Shown: positions 10,905 through 24,079, counted from the stretch's first letter. The stretch is 64,000 nucleotides of DNA from Labia minor (GCA_963082975.1 OY720345.1:58696528-58760527); one strand, 5' to 3'. The notes: a model not told the origin generated them from the sequence alone. Translations and numbers: made by a program.

Positions 10905-12660
10905 TCTTAGGGGAATGGTTTGATGATTTTTTTTTTACCGCCTCTGGTGTGTATATACATAAATTTTCGCCCAGGACATTATTATCAAATATTTTTTTCT
11001 CTATTTTAATCATAAATTATTAGCGTGAATCTAGACTGGAAGATGCTTATCGTTTCAAAAGACTCTGAGATTGTTTTATTAGAAGGAATGAGTAAATAGC
11101 GTGAATGTAATATTGTCATTGAGGGATTCTATTCGGAGCTCAATGGCCCGGAGGGAACTTTTCACCAGTGAGAAATGAGGGCCAACACCCTCCCCGCAAA
11201 AATACCAACCGACGACTCACACTTTTTATCTTATATTTCAATGAGATTTATATTGAGTGCATTTTTTTCATCTCCCTTCCCAGACTCTCCACGCCCTCAC
11301 GTTTTCGATACAATACAACTTTCTCCCATCATACACTTTCATAAAAAAGCCAGCATCAATTTGAAGAGAACATTTTTCCTGAAAAAATAAAGAACAAACT
11401 GGGAAGGAAACAAGAAAAGTTATTCCTTTCTTTTATAAAAACCAATATGAAATTAATTTAGAGGGTTTTGAAAAAGAAGGAGGTTAGATTTGTTTCATTC
11501 CAATCAATTGGGGAACGCAATTGACCAGAGGATATAGAAATATCTAGTCCATTCAACAAAAAAAGAATATAATTAAATTTAAATTTAACAATCAATAACC
11601 TATAATTTAAAAAACAACAATTAACCATTTTTTTAAACATGCCTATTTAAAAAGTAAAATAATTATTATAATTCTAAGTAAAATTTCTGAATTTAGATGT
11701 AGTATTTAATTACATTCTACAATTTCTAATTTTTTTTCTCTATTTGTAAGGATTTTTAGTAGTAATTTTTTTATAAAAACTAATTACTGGTTAATCTATA
11801 ATTGTATATACACTCTCTATTTAAACTGCAGAAAAATAAATTATGTTTAACTCAAAAATTCAATGAAAATACATGTTTTTTATGGAAAAAATTATCTAAG
11901 CGTTAAGTAATCTCTTCTTTTGAATGTTTGAAAATAAAACATACAAGTGTAATTTGGGTTCAATGAACTTATAAGTAAACATTATAAATTGTTTTCAAAC
12001 TGAGCAAGACAGAATCCTGAGGTGGAAAAATAGAAATATGATAAATTCGATTATTACGATTAAAATAGTTACTCTTATTGAAGCAGTTACATAAGACATG
12101 ACAAGGAAATTATTTGGGTCAAGACCTACTAGCCATGAGCATTACAAAGGTTATTTATTTCTTTTATTCCTATTGTACTTGCTAAGGAAATGTTAATTAA
12201 GTTAATTTGGATATTTTATTTATTTTTCTAATTGAAGGTTAAATATTTGAAGTTTATATTCTTACAATAAATTTTTTTATTATTTTAAAACCAGAAAATT
12301 AAATTTAAAAAAAATAAACAATTTAATTAGGAGGATTTAGAACTTACTACACTATAAGGGGAAATGCTGTGAAATGATTGTGTTTTTATATGCATTTCGG
12401 TAGTTACACCATCATCAGAAGATATGTTCACGATTTAATTTAGAAGATTAGAATGATACCGGTAAAAACCAAGGAGAATAACTGCAAGAATATTTCTTGT
12501 TCAGGCAATTTGAAAGTGCTGAAATATGAGTAAAATTTCAAAGATTTAACTAATAATATGAGTAGAATGTCAATATTGTATATTCTATCCTTATTTAGGC
12601 GAATAATCGATGCCTCGGTTGATTCTACACTTCTTTCTATTTATTCCTCAAATTTGGTAG
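10905..12660. other. Non-coding; less AT-biased patch at 11130-11390
   Basis: The patch at 11130-11390 contains an open frame (11175-11390) without recognisable domains or flanking splice signals. The rest is AT-rich. Nothing is repeated elsewhere in the window. Confidence 0.4.
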
Positions 12661-12667
12661 TCTAGTT

Positions 12668-12942
12668 CAGTGCTTCTCAAACTTTTTTAAGTCACGGCCC
12701 CCTTCGAACGCAAATCAATATGTCACGGCCCCCCTATTTTTTTTTTTTTAGTTTAGATTAAATTTTAAATTTAAATTTTTATATGCGAACTTTTACTAGT
12801 CAATACATGCATTTACTAATGTTAACAACCCTTTCTAATGTTAACAAACCTTATTTAATTATTATAATTTATGTGTCACATTTTTCGAAATTCCACGGCC
12901 CCCCTGCGGGCAGTCCACGGCCCACCACTTTGAGAAGCCCTG
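12668..12942. mobile_element. hAT-family MITE with perfect 8-bp target duplication
   Basis: The left end is CAGTGCTTCTCAAACT and the right end, inverted, is CAGGGCTTCTCAAAGT (14 of 16 match). The 8-bp sequence GTCTAGTT flanks both sides (12660-12667 and 12943-12950). CACGGCCCCCC runs lie just inside both ends. At 275 bp it is non-autonomous. The ends differ from the MITE at 450-742, so it is a separate family. Confidence 0.9.
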
Positions 12943-13774
12943 GTCTAGTTAACAAAAATTAACCGAAAAAACAAACTTAGAATTTTAGAAAAGATTTGGT
13001 CACATAACTCGTTTAATTCTATAATGAAGAACAAAATAAAGATAAGAAAAAATTAGGGTTTTGTGATTATTAATTTAGTTTAAAATTTAAAATCATTAAT
13101 AAAATTGAAAAAAAATATGTAAGAAAATTAATTTTCAAATAGATGATAATAGATCAAAAATTATCAGTGACCTTAGTTCAAAATTTTAATTTAGTCCTTA
13201 AATTAATGTTTATATATTTCTCGATATTGACTATCCATACTTATTTTTCAAACAATGAAATGCATTCATATAGAAAATATATTTCCAATCGTTAGATATA
13301 AATTATTTTCTTTTTTTTTTTTTCCTATTATTTTTTTTTATTTTATTATTCAAAAGTCTTAAGAGGCTTTAAATTTTAAAGATAATCCCACTCTGAGTCG
13401 TTATCTTTTGTTTTCTAATTTCATTTTAGTTCCAACACTCGGAGGGGTTGTTGATCGCAGCCACTGCTCGATACTATTAGTAATTTCAACCACATGTTGT
13501 TTATTCAACGATACCAGATCGCAACTTATTAAAATGGATATAATAGTAGAAATTTATATTTTCTAGCAACAAGTTGCAATATGCAAGAATTAGGAATGAA
13601 ACTTTTATCAACAAATAATAACTTTTATTAAACGTTCTTTTAGATATTAATTATTTTTCGATTATATTAAACTTTTTCATAAACCATTCATTTTTCAGAA
13701 ACGTATTTATATAAGTGATTTAGTTCATTATCATTATTATATACCGTGTTTTACATATTAAATGTATTATTAAA
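12943..13774. other. AT-rich non-coding
   Basis: No gene recognised. A less AT-biased stretch lies at 13430-13540 without a repeat match. Confidence 0.5.
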
Positions 13775-13804
13775 CAATACCTCCCTTACTATCGTCGGTC
13801 GGTA
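13775..13804 (+). repeat. Solo HINE-B 3' terminus
   Basis: These 30 bp run from CAATAC to the final CGGTCGGTA of HINE-B and are identical to the isolated terminus at 61800-61829. No HINE-B body lies next to it. Confidence 0.75.
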
Positions 13805-13805
13805 A

Positions 13806-13985
13806 AAACAACTTTTACTTTTCTTAAGGAAGGACCTTCCAAGTGGCTTGCCACCTAAAGCAAGTAGAGGTATTGTATTATCAGTAAAACAGGTCATCTT
13901 TCTTGATCGGAGTCCGCTACTTTATATTTCAAGTATTTTAGTAGTCCCAATTTTTATCACGTAGGTTTCTATAGACCCGGGAAAT
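13806..13985 (-). repeat. SINE-w body fragment (copy 2)
   Basis: On the minus strand it shares the ATAAAAATTGGGA, GTAGCGGACTCCGATCAAGAAA and downstream blocks with the copy at 40826-41092. The tRNA-like head is missing. It abuts the solo HINE-B terminus. Confidence 0.5.
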
Positions 13986-13989
13986 AATG

Positions 13990-15300
13990 TTTAATTATCT
14001 AGATTAAATAGATATGTGTGTTATTGATATTAATGATTTTATATAACTGGTTAATTAAATTAGTATTTCTCTGGTTAAATACTAATCATCTCTAATTTTT
14101 ATATAAATCTCTTGCATACAGGTATATCAAACAACAGAGAGCTATTCTTTGAATGGGTTTTCTAATTAAAGTACATAACGCATTGATAACTTTTAGAAAT
14201 ATGATATAGGTTTTGTTAAAATATGTATTATTTTGGGTATTAATTAATTTAATACACCTCAAGTTCCAAGAATTATAAGAACTGTTGAAAGACAAAGAAT
14301 AGCAGTTACTGGTATGATGATAATATTTCATCAATTATAAAATGACAGCAATCGGTTTCTCCCTTTAAAAATAATGATTTTGATATATTAGGCAGCTGAA
14401 AAAGAGAAAAATCAAGTGAAAAAAAATGAACAAGATCATTATTCACAACCATTAAATATAGATTGTCAATTTTGTGACGTATAAAGAAAATAACTTATAA
14501 AATCTTAAAATATAAAAATACTTCGAATACTTTTTATCAATGGATTTTTTTTTGTAATTAATTTTAAGAAATTTGCTTTTATATTTGCATGTAATATAAT
14601 AATAATGACATTGAAGAAATTGATTTAATGCCTTTATTAAAATTTAATTGAAAATTCTTCATTAAAAACTACCCTTTATTATGTTTAAAATTTTAATATA
14701 TTCACTCAATAAATAATAAAGTGATGAAATGAAAATTTGATTGGTCCTTATCATATAATGATTTTTTTTTTTTATTTTAGAAAATCCATGTATTAAAATT
14801 GCGTAAGTAGCCTCACCTTCACTTTGTAACTAATTTAAACAAAAAACAGATTGAAAAAGAAAAAAATTGACAACCAAAAGTTAGTGATATGATTTATGTG
14901 AATTAGTCAAGTGTAGTTTAGGAAGAAAATTAATTTAGTGAAGTTTTATTTTCTCTTAAATCAATATTTTCACATATCAATTAAAGATTTATGTAATTTA
15001 ATTAATTAATAGTAAAATATCTGATTAATATATATTTCTATATTGAATTCCCACAAGCAAATATTGATAATTTAAGTAAATGTATAAAAACTTTTAAAAA
15101 ATTTATAATTAAAATAAAAAATATATTCAATTATAGATCAATAGGTAAATTATTGATCTAAGGAGCTTGAGAACAAGGGTTCAAATCTGGGTTCAAATAA
15201 ATTAAATTGGCTGAACCGATCACTATAAATATTCTTATATACCCATATTTGTGAACATACATACACCAATATCTATTCAACAACCAAAGAAATTTAATTT
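13990..15300. other. AT-rich non-coding
   Basis: No gene recognised. A tRNA-box-B-like GGTTCAAATCTGG at about 15178 may be a worn SINE but has no clear box A. Confidence 0.45.
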
Positions 15301-15314
15301 TTAAAAATTTATAT

Positions 15315-15905
15315 AACACCCTATTTTGTTCATCCAGTGCCTCTTGAAGCTCAGTGAAGGACTCGATTCATTTCCAACAATGAACCGTGATACCGTGTAG
15401 AAAGAACGATGTTGGTTTGGCAACGATGCAATCATCGATCTATTTTCGCACTTCTTTGGCATGACGAGACCGTGTGCCAGCTAAGCCATTCTGAATAGAT
15501 CTGAAATAGTGGTAATCAGAAGGCGCTAGGTCTGGTGAGTAGGCTGGGAGCAGCAGTACTTCCCATTCGAGCTGGAACAGTGAATCCTTCACAGCTCTTA
15601 CAACTGGCCTAGCATTGCCATGCAAGAGGATGGCATTACGTTTGTTAATCCTATTTTTTTGCAACAATACGTCATTCAATTTGTTCAGTTGACGCCGGTA
15701 GACTGCAGTTACAGTTACATTAGATTTTAGCAGCTATAATACACTACACCTTGCTGATCCCGCTATTTGCACAACAAGACTTTATGGCCATGATTATTCC
15801 GCTTTGGTGTCGATATGGATGACTCTCCTGGACTAACCCATAACTTTTTAGACCTGGGAATGTCGTAGTAGCAAGGAATGAAACCACGATGTTGAAACAG
15901 TTCGA
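15315..15905 (-). pseudogene. Mariner transposase relic, middle and C-terminal part
   Basis: The minus-strand reading shows typical mariner transposase motifs in order: SPGESS then PKRNNHGHK, DQQGVVYY, LNKLNDVLLQK, and the catalytic C-terminal YSPDLAPSDYH. The second catalytic aspartate, normally in the HDNARPH motif, is replaced: the copy reads HGNARPV. The region upstream of DQQGVVYY contains stops, and the N-terminal DNA-binding domain is absent. This is a dead copy. Confidence 0.85.
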
Positions 15906-15909
15906 GATG

Positions 15910-16275
15910 ATTCTTTTAAATAATACTTTAATATTTGAATATTTAATTATAATATTAAAATATAAGTATATTATTTAATTATTATTTTTCATCCAACTTG
16001 GATGGGTAAATGAATTGGTCTGGGGTAGGACTCGACTTATAAGTTTTTTTTTTAATCTTAGGAGAATATTAAAGCGGATTAAGGCCAAATCAGACAACAT
16101 TAGATCAAATCTAATCTCGCCAAAAACATTCAATATGTACATCAATTATGATAACCCACAAGTTTAAATTAAATCATTTTTAAATTAAAAAAAATAAATA
16201 TTTTAATTTAATTAAACTTTATATGAGATTGGGAGGAGACCAATTAAGATACAAAATTAGTTTTAGTTTTATAAA
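15910..16275. other. AT-rich non-coding
   Basis: Nothing recognised. Confidence 0.5.
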
Positions 16276-16279
16276 TCAA

Positions 16280-16372
16280 ATTAATGGACATTACATACAG
16301 GCTTTCAACCAAATAATACGTATTATTTCGGAGGTATAGGGGGCAAAGCCCTGTTTATATATAACACGATGA
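16280..16372 (+). repeat. Helitron-E 3' region fragment
   Basis: It shares TTTCAACCAAATAATACG and the following GGGGGCAAAGCCC hairpin-like block with the Helitron-E copies at 20.1, 55.1 and 60.4 kb. It stops before the terminal hairpin and CTAG. Confidence 0.55.
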
Positions 16373-16374
16373 CA

Positions 16375-18175
16375 CTCAAAAATATTATCTAAAAGATTAA
16401 AGTAAACAAATATTTATTGATTCTGATTTTTGGAACTATGAAAAGAAAGTAATTGTCCTGTCAATCTGGATCAGGAAGTTTAAGATGAATTTAGAGTTTT
16501 CGAGGGTTTTAACGTGATTGATAAGAAGTGAAAGATAAATAAATGATAAGAAACTAACATTTTTCTTCTTTTTCTGGAAAACCCATTCATATTAATTCTT
16601 TAAGGTTTATTAAAATCCATCTTATAAGAATTTCATTTAAAAATACGTTATTTATGTTTTATGATATTTTTTATAAATATAATTATAAATAATATATAAT
16701 ATAATATAATGCATTCTATATAATATATATAATTCTGGTTTAATTCAATTTAAATTAATTATATTTTTTCTTGATTTATATTTATATATATATTCATAAA
16801 AATTTTAAGAATCATTTAAATAAATTTTTTATTATAATATTTATATTTTTTTTTATATAACATTTACTTATCTCAAATCATTATCTTAGAATTTATTTAA
16901 TATTGTATTAGATAAAAATTCAGGGCTATACCTTCCCTCCAATTTCATTTCATTTTATTTCATCTGAATAGAAAGGAGAACTATTTGGTTGGCAATTTCA
17001 ATTTCTTTAAACACATAAATTTCCATTTTACGATTCAATTATATAAATTTAAACCTATAAACTAGTGCAATCGTATATAAAAATAAAACTAATATAAATA
17101 ATACCATGTATAATATTCGTCATATAAAATAATAACAAAAATATTTAGTAATAAAATTAAAATAAATTTTTAATTAAATTTTCATTGGTCCATTTCAGCA
17201 TGCAGGCCCAAATATATTATAGTGGTAAACAATTTATTATTTAAAATATAATTATTAATATTTTTATGATTATTTAATTAATTATATATTAAATTTAAAC
17301 TTGATGCTTTAGCATGCACCGTCCTGATCAAACTAAATTAATTTACTTTTTAAATAAATAATTATGATAAACATAGTAAAATATCAAAGAGGCTAATTAA
17401 TATAATTACTCTAGAGTGTAATAATTTATTAAATATTATTGATAATCAATAACTTTGTGTAGTGTAAATTGACAGTTTAAGTGATTAGTATTAGAAGAAT
17501 AAAAGTAGGGAGTTTTCTAATAACAATATTCATAAAATATAAATATATATTAGAGCCAGTTTCAAAAAAATAATAATAATAATATATAAATATTTATAAA
17601 ATAATAAATAAAATAACATATATTCTAATTTTAAGTAAATGTTCAATTAATATTAAAAGTTTAATTAAATGATTTTGTATGGATTATGAATCCACACACA
17701 CACACACACACACACACATTTTTTAATAAAATATAGTTGTTGTATTAATTATAACAACTTTTCTCGTTCTCTGAGGAATAAATTAATTTGCTGTTGTTTA
17801 TTTTTGATGTTGACTATTTGGTTATCATTTTAATTCGGCTGTATTTCTCCATTTACAAGTTCAGATTAGTTTATCATCTTTTCATACATGAGTGATTGCA
17901 AGAGAACCGTGGGATTTAATAGGACATGATGTCTGGTCACTAAACAACGAGCTATCCCTTCCCAAATTATATATATATATACGTGGCCAGAGTTATCCAT
18001 AAACAAGAAAACATTTCATTTGAATATATAGAATCTACATTGTTTACAAAAATATACTCGGTCCTTTTTCCGTATATTTATGCAATACAAATAGTATACT
18101 CATCAATATACTCTAAAACCAAGAATGAATATAAATTCTGACATAACCTCATATTCTTATAGAACCAATTTAATA
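16375..18175. other. AT-rich non-coding with (CA)n
   Basis: Very AT-rich. A (CA)n run lies at about 17694-17718. No gene or known repeat. Confidence 0.6.
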
Positions 18176-18177
18176 TA

Positions 18178-18460
18178 TCTATGGTTCTACAGAACTCAAA
18201 AGTTTATGGTCGCAGCAACTACACTCCCCGAAATATTATTATCCTAAGCTATCCCTATTCAAATCCTATTTTCTCCCATATCCCTCGCATCCCCTCTTAT
18301 ATTGACTGCACATCGAGTTCTTGATCTGCTTTGTCTTACCATTCTATCCTCTCCCATTTTAGCTATTAAATCTTTGGATATGTATAGAGGTTTTGCAGTC
18401 TTCATCATTCCACGTCCTTTTTCGACTCATAAATGTGCTAAGAAGAAACCTATTTTCTAC
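18178..18460 (-). mobile_element. LINE-1w 3' fragment
   Basis: On the minus strand it carries the common tail (AAGTTTTGAGTTCTGTAGAA variant) preceded by coding-derived sequence matching the better copy at 21236-21662. Diverged, 5'-truncated. The small open frame at 18302-18484 is on the opposite strand and spurious. Confidence 0.6.
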
Positions 18461-19005
18461 CAAAACCCATATAATTTAATTTAAAATTAACTTTCAAATT
18501 AAAATTACTTGAAATATTTGCTTAGAGAAGAATTTACTTTTAGTAGATAAGTTTTGAATCGAATTCTTTAATAATTGTTTTTTAAACAAACAAGAACGTA
18601 TGATGTCAATAATTTAATTAACGGTATATAGTACATATCAATTTCTTATGTAATTCAGTACTGTCGGATAGTCATGGATGACTTATTTCAAAGCCGGTGA
18701 AAGGTGAAATCAAATCAAAGAAAGGAAATTAGAATATTCCATATGCATTATATTAAAGAGAATTATTTAAATTCAATCATAATTAAATAATATTTTCTTA
18801 TTTAAAATAAATTTGGTAATATTTTTGATATTTAAATTTATATTTTGAAAAATTGTGCAGTTTGGAAATATGAATGAAAAGACGATCCAAATGAAATTAA
18901 ACGCCGATTGGCTAAAGAAAGAAAGAAGGGCACGATGGTTATCTCGGCAAAAATATTTGTATAAGTTAAACTGAAGTTCGCAACTAAAATAAGTCCGTAA
19001 ATTTT
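18461..19005. other. AT-rich non-coding
   Basis: No supported feature. The minus-strand frame at 18773-19042 runs into the HINE-B end and has no known motif. Confidence 0.45.
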
Positions 19006-19660
19006 TACCGACCGACGATAGTAAGGGAGGTATAGTTTTCACACCAAATTTAACATGTGGAGATTTTTACATATCTCCACGAATCATGAATTTTCTTAAC
19101 AGAAAAAAGTATTTTTAGCATGATGTCTATCCGTCCGTCCGTCTGTCCGTCTGTCCGTCCGTATAGATGTGTACAGCCTGAACGGCTCAACGGATTTTGA
19201 TGAAATTTGGTATATTTACTTAATGCATCAGTGGGATGAATTGATCAACTTTTGGTGCAAATCCGGAAACCGGAAGTGGTAGTATTAGCGATCGACGATA
19301 GGAAAGGAAGGGTTATTTTCACACCAGATTTCACATGAGGAGATTTTTTTATATATCACCACGAATGTATTGGTTTTATCCTCAGGAAAAATCATCTTCA
19401 TTAAGTTTTTCTTAATTTAAAATTATATGACGTCACCCAGCCTTTCATGACGTCACAGCCTCCGTATTATGATCACGGGCAACACCGGCTACTTCAGCTA
19501 TATATTATAAATAAAATAAAATTAAAAATATTTATGTTCTATCCATATCTGTTTTTTATTACATTAATAGATATATTAAAATTATTTGAAATTGTTTCTG
19601 TAGCTGGAAATTAATTTATTTCAAACCGTCGGTCGGTTCGGACCTGGCCACAGGTCAACT
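19006..19660 (-). mobile_element. HINE-B copy 1 (Helentron/DINE-1-like, non-autonomous)
   Basis: Reading the minus strand, the 5' end has a hairpin GACCTG-TGGC-CAGGTC, then the subterminal repeat ACCGACCGACG. The 3' end has CAATAC, an imperfect stem-loop and the inverse complement CGTCGGTCGGT. The centre has a GGAC-unit microsatellite (CCGT on the plus strand, 19132-19161). The body includes two TGACGTCA palindromes at 19428 and 19448 and a Helitron-terminus-like segment at 19475-19500. There is no coding capacity. Hairpins, subterminal repeat and central microsatellite match the DINE-1 plan. Confidence 0.75.
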
Positions 19661-20105
19661 TATTGTTTATGATATTGAATTGCTATTTTCTTTATACACA
19701 TATTTTATAGAATTATTTATTTCTTGATATATTTTGTTAGATTGTATTCGTTGTATATATCACTTAAAAGTACTAGTAAAATTTATAAGGTAGCCCATTT
19801 TATTTAATTTTATTGAATATTTTTTTTAAATAAGATGTCCTATGATGATATAAATTAAACATTGGTTTATTAAACCATGTTTATTTTTCTGAGGACATCG
19901 ATACAGATATTTCCATACAATAAAAGAACGTGTGTTATCATTATTTATATGGTAAATAAACAATTTAAAAGTCGAGAGAGAAAAAAAGAAAATATACTAC
20001 TTAAAAGGGATCAACAAAGGAGTTTAACTATATAACCTGAACCCCGTCGTGGACTGGGCCTTTTCACCATATTTTAAATAAGAACACAAAAAGATATGAA
20101 TATTT
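19661..20105. other. AT-rich non-coding
   Basis: Nothing recognised. Confidence 0.5.
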
Positions 20106-20109
20106 TAAT

Positions 20110-20222
20110 ATACTGAATGAATTAAAATGAATTAAAACCTTTTGCAAACAGATTTTTAACCAAATACTATGTATTACTTAGGGGGAACAGGGGACAAAGC
20201 CCCCTCTCTAGATACGTAATAT
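20110..20222 (+). repeat. Helitron-E 3' region fragment
   Basis: It reads AACCAAATACTATGTATTAC, then GGGGACAAAGCCCCC and TCTAGATAC, in parallel with the copy at 60.40-60.46 kb. The terminal hairpin and CTAG end are missing. Confidence 0.6.
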
Positions 20223-21230
20223 ATCATAAAAAATTGAATGTATTTAAAATTAAAATTATTTATTTTTAATTTTTATTAAAAAATTGAATATTATAGAATC
20301 ATAGATATATACAAATCTTTTCAATACAATCCTTGCTTTATCATCCGATCACCAAAAAGAACTGATTACTTAATGATTGAGTAATTTGAATATAATTTAA
20401 TTCTAAATAATTGATTTTATATTGTTTTATTATTTATTTAAAAAGCAAATCATCAGATATTTTAAAAATGATATAATTAGGAATTGGCTGTTGCTATTTT
20501 TTCTTGAGAAGTAAGGTTTACCAGCTGTACCCTCCACCTTCAACACCCTCCATTCTGTTCCAATGAGAGACGTGAGTGGGATTAAAAGTGTCGGAAAACT
20601 AAACCCGAACAATTTGTATTTCAAAAGATTTCCAAAAGTTTCAAAAAACTTGATCCCTTCTTTACTAATTACTTATTAATTAAATTACTACAAATTGTTT
20701 CGTAATAAATTCGATATTTTTTAATTAAAAAAATATTAATTAAATAAATTAAATCGATTTTTTTTATATAGGGGAGAGTGTCTCACCTTAGGAGGCTTTT
20801 TTCTTGTTTCTAATTTTGAACTAATATTGAATTATATTCAAAATTTACCTAGTATATGTTAACCTTTTTCTACATTATTAAATAACTTTCAAATTTAAAA
20901 CAAAATATTATTTAATAGACTACAATTTACTTGGAATTGTTTCTTCAAGAAAAGAAAATTATTTAAAGTAATAAGGAATTAGAGTTAAATTGATAAAACT
21001 GTTCTTATTTTGTTTACAATAAACTGTTTTTTTTATATATATTCTTTTTTTATTTCTAACCCTTGGACATTATTTCCTACAAAAGAAATAATAGTGATTA
21101 AAAAACATTGGTTAATGTAGATTAAATAAAAAAATATTGTAAACAAAATATGTATCAATCTCTGTTTAAAGTAATTGTAGTCATTATTGTTTTTAGTTTC
21201 ATTACGATTGTTAATGTACCAGTAATATGA
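20223..21230. other. AT-rich non-coding
   Basis: No supported feature. The minus-strand frames at 20430-20624 and 21033-21236 have no recognisable motif. Confidence 0.5.
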
Positions 21231-21235
21231 AGTCA

Positions 21236-21662
21236 TCTTCTATCTATCTAACTCTGTGGCTCTACGGAATTCGAAAGTTCTGGGCGACAAAAAGCGCATT
21301 TCTCCAAGTGTCCCTATCCTGAGCTATAACCATCCAACCCCCACCCTCTCCCGTCCTACATTGTCCACCCATCGTGACCTTGGACTTCCAATCGGACGTT
21401 TCCCTATCGGTCTCCCCACCAATATATTTTCGCGATTCGTTTCTCTCTCATTCTGCCCATGGTAGCCTTCTCGATTTTATAATTCTAACTATATCTGGAG
21501 ATGCATAGAGGACCATGCAATTCCTCGTTATGCGGTCTTCGCCATTTCCGGGTAACCCCACCTCTCTTTAGCCCATAAATGCTGCGAAGAATCCTATTCT
21601 CAAATACTCTAAATCTACCCTCGACTCCCAGGGTAGATAGACCATGCCTCACACCCATAGAA
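21236..21662 (-). mobile_element. LINE-1w 3' coding region and tail
   Basis: This is one of the better copies of the 3' portion. On the minus strand the frame carries GRFRVFENRILRSIYG, then WRRPHNEELHG and a RLEVQGHDGWTM-like block, the C-terminal part of a non-LTR polymerase protein. It then runs into the shared CGAATTCCGTAGAGCCACAG tail and a GATA-like tract. Some shifts are present. Neither endonuclease nor RT catalytic domain is included. Confidence 0.75.
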
Positions 21663-21899
21663 GTAATATGAAGTAATTTTCATTTTTAAGTTGTGGTAGA
21701 TTTATAGTCAAATTTATAGATTTTATTTTATTATTTTTTTGTTTTCAAAAATATTATTTTTATAGAGATTCATTTAATAAAAAAATGTTTCTTGAAGTTC
21801 TTTATGTTCAACAATTTTTACAATTTTGATTTTAAATTTTATTTAATTTCAAAAAATAACTATAAATTTAAATATTCAAAACAAATAAATTAATATAGG

Positions 21900-21972
21900 A
21901 TAATGATTGCCCATCGCAGCCTTCTCGATTTTATAACCCTAACTATGTCAGGAGATACATAAGGGTCATGGT
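21900..21972 (-). mobile_element. LINE-1w short fragment
   Basis: It repeats part of the neighbouring LINE segment (CGCAGCCTTCTCGATTTTAT, then a GTCAGGAGATACATAAGGG block). It lacks the 3' tail. Confidence 0.55.
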
Positions 21973-21974
21973 AA

Positions 21975-22605
21975 ATAAAATATATTTTTGTAAAATAAAA
22001 TATAACTTGACATATCTTGTGACTCAAAGTTCCCCCCTCAACCTGTCCCAAGGTGTACCATAAACAAATTTAGAAACTTTATAATGTTATGTTATTAGAG
22101 AGAGAGGCTCGACACTAGATCAATTATTACGTGTTAGTTTTAAAGAAAATACTTTAAATTTCATTATAGTACATTTTATTTAAAAATATTTTCTTTAAAA
22201 ATGCGCTTTATAACTTTTAAAAATTTTTTATAAAAAGTTACTAAAAATGTTCTAAAAATAAAAATCTTAATTTCAATTGAATCAAACAAAACACATCTGT
22301 TAATTTGATTGTGTTACACATTCTCTAAATTTGTAAGAACTAAGAGTTGATACAAAATTTAGATTAAATAATAAAGTTGTTCCAAAGGGGAGCCACTATT
22401 CCTTATATATATTATTAAAATGAAAAATAAAAAAAATTAAATAGTCTGAACGTTGTTTTGATACATTATTTTATTGAATTATTAATAAACGAATCTTTAT
22501 CAAAATATTGGTTATCTTTATCGTTATTTAATGGATCCTTTTTTTTTATTTGTATCAAAAAATTGCCCAATTTAATTTCTAATTAATTTGTCAAAATAAA
22601 TAGCT
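21975..22605. other. AT-rich non-coding
   Basis: Nothing recognised. Confidence 0.5.
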
Positions 22606-22609
22606 ATCA

Positions 22610-22865
22610 ATATAGTGAGCTTCGTGACCTCGAAATAAATCAACATGACCTGGCTTTAAGTTTAATGTCACTTGTTTGGCTAGACTTTGACACGAAACGC
22701 AAATCAAATCCCACGAAAATCGTAAAATCGTTTAATCAATCTATCCGAATCTCTTAATAGAGCCAAAGAGCCATCGGCCATTAAAGGGAATCGATGCTTG
22801 GGGGATTTACATTGGCTTTATCTTGATCGGTCCGATTTCCGAATTTAGTCAAACGAATGGATATA
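22610..22865. promoter_or_regulatory. Candidate conserved non-coding element
   Basis: A 250-bp block of complex, balanced sequence in otherwise low-complexity DNA. It has no repeat match in the window and no coding frame. It contains homeodomain-like and paired-like sites such as TTTAATCAATC, GCCATTAAAG and ATCGAT. Function is inferred from composition only. Confidence 0.25.
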
Positions 22866-22869
22866 AATC

Positions 22870-24078
22870 ATTTTTTTTTTCTTTTTTGTTTTTATTGAGA
22901 GAACACACAAATTCTATCATCTTAAATTTATTTATTTATTTTTCAATGTCAATAAAGTTTTTGATTGTTTTTTACGGCAAGTGAAAATAATTAATATAAA
23001 TTGGTGGATTAGTTTTACTATTATTTTCTGGAACATTAATTAATTGTATTAAATAATAAGTTATACCATAACCTCGATAAATTTTCATTTATATATATAT
23101 AATATCTAGTTAACAAATTCGGGATTTATATAAATTGAACAAAGAATGAATGATACCGTAAAAAAAGGAGAATATTCCTACTCTATATTGCGAGAAACCA
23201 ATAAAAATAAACTACTTCACGGAAATCCGGGAAAGATTGTTCAATTTGATTAAATTTTCAACAAATCTAGCTGATGGTGGCAAATTTATCTGAACACTTT
23301 ATTAGAACCATATTCTTTTACTTTTGTTATGCTATAAAATTATATTTTAGCAATTGTTTGCACTTGTTAAAACATCTGATAAAGAAAATTTGAAGGGTTA
23401 TCCTATCAGCAATTCGGGTAGGTTACATTGTTTTTATGTGGTAGTTTGGTGACCTAACCAATCTTCATTGATTTCAATATCAATAACCTTAATCATTTAT
23501 TCTTTGAAAAATGAAGATGTATGATTTTTTATCATAAATCAAATATTATACTAATTTATTTTTGTATCTGTACAAACAAAAAGAAAGTTAAATGAGAGGA
23601 AGGGGTTTTTAAATTTTTGATATTTTTGGAAAAATATAATGATTCTGGTGAAAAAAATTAAGTGGTAATGTGCAATTATAAAGGATTTTCTTTATATGTA
23701 GTAATATGTGAAATATGTGCATTGATTGTAATTCTATATAAGGATATAATGAGCAGGACATGTGTGAACCAAATTATTAGCAAAACGGGTATTCGAAGAG
23801 ACATCCAATAATGGGAAAATCGAAATGGTTAGAAGGGGAATGGGTTTGTAAATTGGTTTTCTGTTTCATGTTTTATGAATGGCATTATTCATAATTTTTT
23901 CACACTATAATTAAAATTTGTAGGTACAAGTTTTTCATAGATCTCATACAAGGAAAAAACATACTAAAATATATATATATAATTGTGGAATAAAGACATT
24001 ACAATTAAAGAAAAAAGATAATTAAGAAAACTTCAAAATTAAAACAAAAAAAAACGAGATTAAGCTGTAATTGAATTA
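22870..24078. other. AT-rich non-coding
   Basis: No gene or repeat recognised. Confidence 0.5.
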
Positions 24079-24079
24079 G

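Noticed and set aside
19130-19165. CRISPR-like array from CCGT/CTGT repeats
   Set aside because: Simple 4-bp microsatellite inside HINE-B, without spacers, in a eukaryotic context.
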